Position numbers and translations under genes: made by a program. Below, one piece after another: positions 56,170 to 64,000 of a DNA stretch of 64,000 nt. The stretch lies in NCBI GenBank assembly GCA_917880885.1, contig OU862912.1, forward strand, positions 49,959,117 through 50,023,116, written 5' to 3'. Source of the DNA: Limnephilus marmoratus. Taxonomy: Eukaryota > Arthropoda > Insecta > Trichoptera > Limnephilidae. The notes under the pieces were generated by a model, which made no database searches, was not told the origin of the DNA, and saw nothing but the letters and a program-made list of their open reading frames with translations. The number at the start of each line of letters is the position of its first letter. Positions within the stretch are counted from its first letter, which is position 1.

Positions 56170-57338
56170 TTAGACTCTAACGCTCTATTCCACCACTTTA
56201 GTCGACATACTACCATCGACAGCGGTTGAAGTGTGACAAATAGAAATATATTTTGTGCTCCTTATTGCGCAACTTCAATAACACTTAAACTGCATAAACT
56301 TTATAAACAAAAAAATCTATGCGTTATAGTCGAGCAATGTTATCTACGAAAATTCATATCAATAGTAATTAATATTCGTATGTTTTTGGGTAGATAACGT
56401 TGTTTGACTTTAAGTCCTCGAATTAGGGTACTTTTTTTTCGTAGGTCACGTTGTTTGACTTTCAAGAGCTAGAATTATTTGTATGTTTTTGGTAGTAAAT
56501 ACCGTTGCTTGACATTCAGCCCTCGACTACCCTGAACACAACTACTTTCCACAGGAAAGTGCATTTTTATATCATTAAAATAACTACCTCCCGACCGAAG
56601 GTAATATGTTTTTCGCGATGTTTCGGGGGGACTGCCTGTAGATAAGTACTAACGCTCGTTCTTGCCATTCGAACATGTCTCATCGTGTATACCATCTCCG
56701 ATGCTGTTATGTTCGATGTCGAGCGTGTGGACGCAACAACGAACACAGTTTCCACAGGTCAAAATGTTCGAACGAGCCAAGCCATCAAGCAAGAATATAC
56801 TACGTGTGTAAATAGCTTTAGTGTCTACTTCAGTATGACAACTCTTTGCCCGCGTCCCGAGCTCCATAGAGCGCGCACTATATTAAATATTTTAAGAGGC
56901 ACATTAAATCGTGACGTCAATGTGTCATTATATGCAAATAACACTCACTGTTCAGTACCACCACTCACTGGCAACGGCAGTAGACTTCGATACAAGCTGT
57001 CTAGCGAAACACTTAGACGACATTGCGATGTGAATGACTCTACGGGGACTGGTTTGTCAATGACCAGAGTCACTGACTTTTTTCTACCGACAATACCACT
57101 ACCTAGTTTTGTTGACGGAGTAGTATAGGTTGCGAGTTGTCATGGCCGTATTAATTAATTATAACAATTGGATATTTTCTATGTCACAGTGCTTCCATTA
57201 CAGTGCCATATTACGTTGATGTGTGTGGATACAAATTTAATTAAAAATTTTCAGCAAAATAGGTAGCGTTCTTCATAATATTTTTTAACATAACTTTAAT
57301 GCTAACACATTTCAAGAGATCTGTAGAGGAGTGTGGAG
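56170..57338. other. Unassigned; ~50-bp tandem motif at 56390-56525
   Basis: CGTTGTTTGACTTT starts at 56399 and 56449, with the variant CGTTGCTTGACATT at 56503. A 147-codon plus frame (56685-57128) begins at GTG rather than ATG and has no known domain; not called as a gene. Confidence 0.45.
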
Positions 57339-57347
57339 TACCCGATC

Positions 57348-57727
57348 GCGTATTTCCAAACCTATACCGGTTCAGTCGCTCTACATTTTCAATATCAAAA
57401 TTTAAATATTTAGAAATAAAATTATTAATTTTTAATATATACATTGGAAAAATTATTTTATCTAGATTTTAAAAATATCAAAATAGAGGTGTATTTACAA
57501 TATATTAAAATTTAAATATTTACAAATAAACTAAATAACCATCACGCCGTTTCCCCGCAGGGGTAGGCACAGAGGACGGACCGAAAATTATTAAGTAATT
57601 TCTAATATACACATTAGAAATATTATTTTATCTAGATTTTAGATAAAAAAATAACCAATATAGAGGTACATTTAAAATGTAACCTGTCGCTACCGCGACT
57701 GAATCGGTATAGGTTTTGGAAATACGC
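57348..57727. mobile_element. MITE with GCGTATTTCC ends, 9-bp TSD TACCCGATC, copy 2
   Basis: TACCCGATC repeats at 57339-57347 and 57728-57736. Ends and interior match the copy at 54037. About 50 bp near 57535-57585 (CCGTTTCCCCGCAGGGGTAG and flanks) have no counterpart in copy 1 and look like a small later insertion. Confidence 0.85.
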
Positions 57728-57736
57728 TACCCGATC

Positions 57737-58469
57737 ATTCTGAATGGTAGCAATATTTATTTAAGGTGTGCATTATTTTTTAAAATTTTTAATTTATTTA
57801 TTTCTCTTCTCGAACATACACTTTACAGATTATTACATTGATTTAAGCCTCGACCCGTCGCGTGGGGTCTTTAAAAGCCCAGGTTTTACAGAAATGCTAA
57901 TTATGTTCATTTTAAATGTTCCCACTAATTTCTTACTTTAGGTAGCTTCCTAAAAGGGACTATACTTGACGCAAGCGCCAAGAAAATTTAGTTTGCGCAT
58001 GTGCGATGTGAGATACAGACTTGCCTTTCGGCGTGAGGCTAAAAAATCAACAAAATACCATGAAAAATCAAGTTTATATGTTTTTTTATTGTATTTTGTT
58101 GAATTTTTGTTGTAATAATAATAAGTCTATATCAACCTCAAATAGTTATGAGTTTGATGAAAATTGGTTAGATTTTTTTTTAAAGTTTTCTATTAAAAAT
58201 ATGATTCAAAATTTCAAAAAAAAGTCCCTTGTTGATTTTTAAGCTCTTGCATTGAAAATAAATAACTAATTTTAAACATTTCTTTTTATTTCAAAGCAAT
58301 CATTATCACCTGACTGTAATCAGTTAAAATAACATATAAAATGTATGCTACAACAACAATTGAATCAAATTTATTTTTGGGGTCCTAAGCGACCCCACGC
58401 GACACCTCGCGTTACAAAAAAGGCGCGACGGGCGGAGGGTTAAATAGATAATAAGTTTAGTAATAAGAA
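57737..58469. other. Unassigned AT-rich sequence
   Basis: Short frames only. Two related phrases near 57845 and 58385 (CGACCCGTCGCG, GCGACGGGCGGAGGG) could be remnants of paired repeat ends. Confidence 0.35.
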
Positions 58470-58640
58470 AAAAAAATGTTAATGATCCGAAACTGTATGT
58501 ATTTATAGGTTAATAGTAGTATTTTGTGAACACCTCACTATTAGGCGAATCTGCGCTGAGGTGTTACCATGTTTGGGATTATGTGCTATTCTGTCGACAT
58601 AAGTAGAAACACCGTATCCTCCTTGATATTGTCAAGAAGG
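58470..58640 (-). repeat. Dispersed repeat E, copy 2
   Basis: The reverse complement shares AACACCTCAGC and AGTGAGGTGTTCAC with 22100-22290, keeping the same stem-loop. Confidence 0.45.
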
Positions 58641-60690
58641 GCACTGTGGGTCGACCCATGGCGGCAGTATAGTATACATAAATTAAAGATTAGTTGCAGT
58701 TAGAATCTATGTTCTTAGCATCTAGATTATGTGTAAGATAAATAATTGTCTTGATAAAAACGTAGGTATATTTTTCTATGGACCACACGCCATTGGTATA
58801 AATAATATTGTGGTAATATTTTCTGTCCCGAAACCAAGTTTTTTTAATAATTTTTTTAATGTTTGGGTTAGGTTATGTTTGGTTAGGTGTTATAATGTTT
58901 TGAGTAAATTGAATACCTTGTTGTTTGATTAAGTCTATGATGTGTTTTTGTGAAGAATTGTAGATGTATTTGTAGTTAGTAGTTGCTTCAGTGTGGTGGG
59001 CATGCTGTTATATACAATATAGTATTGTTTGCTTTTGGAGACAGCTCACTTTTTCCTGCAGGCGAAAAACGACCACTCTGCCCCTTGCGGTTCACCCACC
59101 TCAAGGTTCGCTTTCGCTTGACAAAAAAATTCAGTGCACGTTTCAGTACTTCGACTTTGCGACAAAAATTAAGCGTTTGTTGGCCTTACTTAAAGTTTCT
59201 TTGCCCGTGTGAGTCAAGGATAGCGTCGAAACAAGTTGCTATGTAAAAAAAATGTTAAAGTAAAAAAAAAAACAAACACAACCAAAAGAATGAGACACAG
59301 GGGAGAATGTTTTGTGAAACCAATACATCTATGTCAAGTTTAATGGATGAGGTTGCAATTAGAACGGAATTTTCAAGACGCTCATCCAAAATGTTGGATT
59401 CTTACTAAACTTCTCGTTTGGAGAAAAACTGTTCTATTAAAAAATGAACCCAGACGACATGAGGCACGCTAGTGAGTTGGGTTAGGCATAATTGTGAGGA
59501 AGAAAAATAAAAAACTTTTATTTCGAGTTCTCTTGAACTCTATATGTATAATGAAGGTACGAGTATAATATAATTAAAATTTTGCAGATAAAGTTAATTG
59601 CTAGTAAAATTAACGTAGTATTTGAGTTCCATTCTTGGTATATCTCGTGGTCAGTCAGTAGTTAATCTAGTACAAAAAAGAAACATCACAATATGTTATA
59701 AGCATCGAGGATTGCGGGTTTAACACATTTGATTCAATGTATTGTGAATAATATTAAATTCATGTATTCAATTTCGTTTTAAAGAGGACTCGGTTTACGA
59801 GCTTGCCTGGGGCGAGTAAGTTTATAACAATGCCACTGTTAAATTCGTAGGGTGTTTGGATAATAGTTTGTCTATAACACGACCTAGGAAAATTTTCATA
59901 TAATATCGTGAACATAATTTACTTGTGTACGGATTAGTTGAGATGAGTGAGTACATAACAACCACTGAAGGGCTAAAATCTAGCAATGTGATTCAAAACG
60001 AATTGAAATAAAACTGATGTCAATTTATTTAAGACCTACCGACTCCTAGGCCAATCAGGAGACCATGGCCTGGTATATAAGTTGATTTTAAGCTCGGCTT
60101 GGATGGAATGTCGAACTTAGCACGGCTTGGAACATAATCCGTACGTACATCGAAAGCCTAGATGTCGCCAATATTGATGTATGTGTCTATAACTTTTTCG
60201 CTATTGATATACAAGTCAGGATGACCGATTATGGTTATCCTTAATTCTCCTTTCGAGTTTAGGTACGTAATATAAACAAAAATATATTCCCTTTTTCATT
60301 GTTTCTTATTGTGATCTGTCTGGGTATCACTTTTTTTTCATTTAAATTTTGTGTAAAAATAATTTTTTTGTTATTTTTTCCTAATTTTGTTTTTTATTGT
60401 GATATCGCTGTGTATCAACCTAGTTATGTTGATTTTGGTTGTGCAAAGTTCCTAGAACTTTATATATTTTGTTTTGTCTATTACACCTCAGTCCCTGTAT
60501 CAGGCGACTTTACTTGTAATCTTAGTATATTTGCAGTTATAATTTTTCCATTGTTTTGAGTGGTGGCATTGTTTTTTTTCTTATATTTTTCAACGCACTT
60601 TAATAAAATAATATTAATCATTTTCTCTGTATTATCTCATATTATGTTCATCATTCATTACACTAACTCGTCATCCCATTTTCAGACTAA
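58641..60690. other. Unassigned T-rich interval
   Basis: Frames at 58983-59246 and 60299-60766 lack domains. The latter are hydrophobic only because the DNA is T-rich, and the second half may be 3' UTR of the LINE tail at 60700. GGGTTAGGTTATGTTTGGTT near 58863 is a telomere-like string found scattered in insect genomes. Confidence 0.4.
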
Positions 60691-60699
60691 CTCCTGTTT

Positions 60700-60840
60700 T
60701 ACAGGGACATTTGAGGGTTTAGCTTCGTGCATCATAACTGTAGCTTCGTTTATTAAAAAAAATTAGAGTCCTTGTGATAGCCCTGAAGGAGTAACCATCT
60801 GTTACTTATACCGGGGCGGGAAAGCGGTTGGATTACCTCA
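60700..60840 (+). repeat. 3' terminus of a second R1-like LINE
   Basis: It parallels the end of the LINE at 25544: TGTAGCTTCGTTTA, A8, TTAGA, GAAGGAGTAACCATC.GTTAC, CTTATACC and GGATTACCTC, in the same order. AGTAAC/GTTACT forms a conserved stem. Upstream similarity fades quickly. Confidence 0.7.
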
Positions 60841-61190
60841 AGTGTCTATAACTTTAATAGAGGATACGGAATGACTGATATACCAGGCCTATGAAATTTA
60901 CTTTCTGCTCAAGAAAGAATATCTCATTATTAATATGTTTTTACCCGAAGCAAGGAAAAGTTGAGCTTACTTCGCAAACACAGACACGTCCAAAACAACT
61001 TCCATTAGTTAATTTCTTCAGTGCTAACAACTCTAACATAGTGGAGGAACCGTAGTGGACGAGATGTAAACTAATTAATTATGATTCAAAACAAAATAAT
61101 TTTACCAGAGTGGAACCATTAAGAACATGTTATTTACTCCGTAAGAGAAAATACGCACTAAACGTTAACTATAGTTTTAACCAGTACACA
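60841..61190. other. Unassigned sequence
   Basis: Nothing recognised between the LINE tail and repeat J. Confidence 0.35.
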
Positions 61191-61822
61191 CACGGACATA
61201 TGAATATATCTGGACCTGCCCTAAGTGATAAAAACGTATTATTTCCCCCTCCACATGGCGCCGGCTGTAGCTCCTCCTTGGAACCGGCTCGCTCCATGGG
61301 GAGGGGATATAGCCTCGCTTGAATCTAAAATGTGTGACGTCATCATTCTTGCCGTGAACAGCGAGAAGCTGACATCCATACATTTAACGAAATAACGGCA
61401 GCTTGTGCTATACAATATATCTAAGTATCAATATGCACATAGCGAATGTGGGCGGTACTCCAATGTGCTCGTCGCTGGTTACAGGGGTAAGTAAATTATG
61501 AAACATTTGTAAAAGTGTTTTAACTAAACACGGCAAGAAAATATTGATATGTGTATTGGCGCGAGTCTTTTTGGGGCGAGCATTTGGCCTTAGCAAATAA
61601 GTTTTGAACGTGGCAAGCAATTCGCGCTCCCATGTAAAAAGGTCTATTCATTCAAAGCAGATTTTGCTTTTAAGAACTAAATGGTGATATTGTAATGCGA
61701 GATGCCTATATACTGTCAGATTGATTGTTCAACGAATGACAGTCATCTTTCCCCTCTTGCTCTCCATAGTTTGGTTTTACCCCTCATCTGTAACTGCTTG
61801 TCTATCCATTTGGATGTCTATG
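61191..61822 (+). repeat. Long dispersed repeat J, copy 2 (empty site)
   Basis: Uninterrupted counterpart of 51463-52445. The palindromic patch near 61245-61310 is conserved (GCCGG/CCGGC variants). Confidence 0.75.
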
Positions 61823-61898
61823 AGTACACATTATTTATCATCGATAGAGTTAAGTACATAATTACACCAGCGATTTTTTTTATGAAATGCGTCTAATG

Positions 61899-62222
61899 CA
61901 AAGATATTGAAATATAAGTAGATGTGCTATCTGCTGTTTTTACAATGTGGGTCTGCGCTTCCGGGTGTCGCCGATATTGTTTACCAATTAACAAATAAAC
62001 TAAAAGAACAAATAATTAACGAATAAACCAAACGAACGTTAAACTAAATGAACGAATTCTTTCCTTATTCAAAATATATTGTTAACCAATATTAATGCAC
62101 ATTTTCAAAAAATCAACGAAATGAACAAATTCTTTTTGTACCGGACTACGCTAATTAGCGCGTAGTCCGGTGACAGTTGCGCGGACACCATAGCATATCT
62201 ATTCTGTATTTGAATATCTTTG
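61899..62222. mobile_element. hAT-type MITE, copy 2, 8-bp TSD GTCTAATG
   Basis: GTCTAATG repeats at 61891-61898 and 62223-62230. Same family as 21278-21605 but reversed. It includes an internal hairpin, CGGACTACGC..GCGTAGTCCG, at about 62143-62170, which is degraded in the other copy. Confidence 0.85.
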
Positions 62223-62230
62223 GTCTAATG

Positions 62231-63397
62231 ATAATTCCAATGGTAGTGTCTTCTTCTTCTTCTTGTGCCCTATCCGCTCAACGGACTGTTGGCTATCATG
62301 TTGGCTATGCGGACTTTGTTTACTGCAATGTAATCACAACAATAAGACTCAACCGGAAATTTGTCATTTTTTAAACAAAATTCTAGAAGTTACGAAACAT
62401 TTTTACAAAAAAACAAATTGATTTCGAAAGATTGTTGTGTTATCTAGATCTAGTAAAGCGGTGTTTTATATTTTTTTAAGTATGAATTTTTTTAATAAAA
62501 AATAAGTTATAGATACTGTTAGACTATGCTCAGATTTATTAATTTTCAAAACCGAAATATTATTATACACAAGACCGAATTCATACTATATAATCAATAG
62601 ATTATCTGATAAAGCCATGTTTCAAAATATTAATTTTAGTTCAAATAAAATCATTTAAAAAAAAATTCCGGCACGTGTTTCATGTCGAAAATTGGTCTAT
62701 TTGTTTATTTATTTGCGCATTTACCAACTAATATAATTCAGATTTTTTAAAACACATATTTTGATTAGACATTATTGAAAAATAATAAATTATTTTAAAC
62801 AAAAATAATTTTAGGAAATATACATTTTAAATTAATTTACCAACTCGAGTTTGGTCATCTTTATAGCAAAACATAAGCTCAGATAAATATACTTGGTCGA
62901 AGTGTCGAAGGTTCAAGCCAATTAATACTACCGGCCCGAACCGCGGGCAAGGGAGGATGTCTCTGTGACGCTCTTCCCAGCAAAATTTTGATGTTATCAT
63001 TTCAGTAAAATTGGTCACAAAAGGTCCAAATAAGAAAATTTTCACCATGAAACACAAGGCCCAACATCAAAAACCTTTTGCATTTTGAATTAAAAAAAAG
63101 ATTTTATTGTTTCACCCAGACGCGAGCTACAGTAGACAAAATATGAATTCTGGTTTGCTTGAAGTACACTCTTAAACTAAAAAAAAACTAAATAAAACTT
63201 TTATAATTTATTACAACATCGCACAAAAGCAGAGCTCGAAAACAGGTTTTTGCAAATGAGCATAAAAAGTAATATTTAAAAGCAGCCTTTTTAATAGGGG
63301 TTCGTTCAACCCCTTCAGTGTCAAATGTTGACAATTATTAATAGAGGGGTCAACATATTCACATTTAAATGAACAGCGCAACCGGTTTAAAGTTTCT
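62231..63397. other. Unassigned AT-rich sequence
   Basis: Minus frames at 62827-63057 and 63211-63423 have no recognisable domain. No repeats with clear ends. Confidence 0.4.
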
Positions 63398-63472
63398 AAC
63401 ACATTTACCCATTTCGAACACATTCACCCATTTCTAACATATTCACCCATTTCTAACACATTCAGCCATTAG
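63398..63472 (+). repeat. 19-bp tandem repeat, four units
   Basis: Units AACACATTCACCCATTTCT and variants start at 63398, 63417, 63436 and 63455, exactly 19 bp apart. A short minisatellite with no evident role. Confidence 0.9.
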
Positions 63473-63669
63473 CCGGTGCATACCGTGTCCGTCATGCGTC
63501 ACGCGTTACCTAGTGCACTTATTTATGTGAAAAGGTTGAAGGGTCTCTTATATAATTTAATATATAATACAGGCAAGCTAGATAAAGGAAGGGTGTAGAA
63601 AATAATGTTCATAATTAGGCGCCTACTGATAGGTGCATACAAATAACGATACATTTTTGCAGCTGCACA

Positions 63670-64000
63670 ATTTGGGAGGCGGATATGGGTACCGCCGCCC
63701 TAGGAACCATTTAATGGATAACCAACACCTCTGCTATAGGTCACCCCAAGTGGTTCGCTACGTTTGGTGACTTAGCAGGGGTGCCCAGGTTCGTGAGGTG
63801 AGGTTTGTCCGGGTCTTGGCGGCGGATGCGTCACCAACTGCATGGTAGGCCGGTTCGGGAGAGAATGGTTGAGGGAGTCCTTTTGACTTCTCCAGCCGTA
63901 CTCCCGCAGTGGGAGGGATGGATTCATACGTCCGTCACTCCTGAACACACTGACGCCAGATTCCTACTCACCCTTAATTCCCGTCTCCTTCCCAGAACTT
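63670..64000 (+). repeat. SINE-like family C, cut by window end
   Basis: The best-preserved 5' portion of family C: TTTGGGAGGCGGATATGGGT, then GTGACTTAGCAGGGGTGCCC and GAGGTTTGTCCGGGTCTTGG. It runs out of the window before its A tail. Confidence 0.7.

Noticed and set aside
56685..57128. 147-codon plus-strand open frame
   Set aside because: It begins at GTG, has no recognisable domain or signal peptide, and is overlapped by other frames; length alone is not enough.
60299..60766. Two hydrophobic frames that look like membrane proteins
   Set aside because: The phenylalanine/isoleucine richness follows from T-rich DNA upstream of a LINE 3' end; no domain or conserved start.

Overview
The window looks like insect nuclear DNA: AT-rich, spliced eukaryotic coding remnants, (AACCT)-type strings, and a set of transposable elements (BEL/Pao, P-element/THAP, R1-clade and other LINEs, hAT, Helitron-like, tRNA-derived SINEs) typical of large arthropod genomes. 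Some short repeats resemble ones common in Lepidoptera, but I cannot fix the order. I see no convincing host protein gene in 64 kb. Nearly everything recognisable is mobile or mobile-derived, and the rest is featureless AT-rich sequence.

Layout. 1-10 kb: a cut-off tRNA-SINE, a repeat split by a 0.66-kb palindromic insertion, a SINE-like repeat, a frameshifted YqaJ-domain pseudogene (minus, 5.9-7.3 kb), and a ~760-bp near-perfect palindrome with Helitron-like termini next to a short Helitron-like element. 10-24 kb: SINE copies, a TATA-containing CpG-rich stretch that could be a promoter and first exon, and several small terminal-inverted-repeat elements with target duplications (TAA at 13.5 kb, TA at 16.3 kb, an 8-bp hAT-type at 21.3 kb inside a LINE remnant). 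24-33 kb: a LINE tail, a 2.5-kb 5'-truncated R1-clade LINE with a 17-bp target duplication, a foldback element made of short tandem repeats, a SINE, a hAT element with 8-bp duplication, and Helitron-like repeats.

33.6-42.1 kb is the best-resolved part. A TAA-flanked MITE was entered by a BEL/Pao retrotransposon (5-bp duplication GTTCC, two 567-bp LTRs, minus strand). One LTR was then entered by a P-element-like transposon (8-bp duplication GTGAACCA) with a recognisable spliced THAP exon, and the P element carries a SINE. The BEL coding frame is open for 1037 codons but lacks large parts of Gag, the protease-RT linker and the RT palm.

42-64 kb: SINE and foldback repeats, a truncated LINE with its own target duplication, further LINE tails, a satellite-like foldback at 49.4-50.6 kb, a ~0.65-kb repeat pair giving an empty/filled site for a SINE, two 9-bp-TSD MITEs (one inside an inverted pair of tRNA-like sequences), a hAT element carrying the end of a hAT transposase, and the tail of a second R1-like LINE.

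No operon or pathway is present. The organisation is one of successive insertions, and target duplications give the order of several of them. Boundaries were read by eye; where no duplication is quoted they are approximate.
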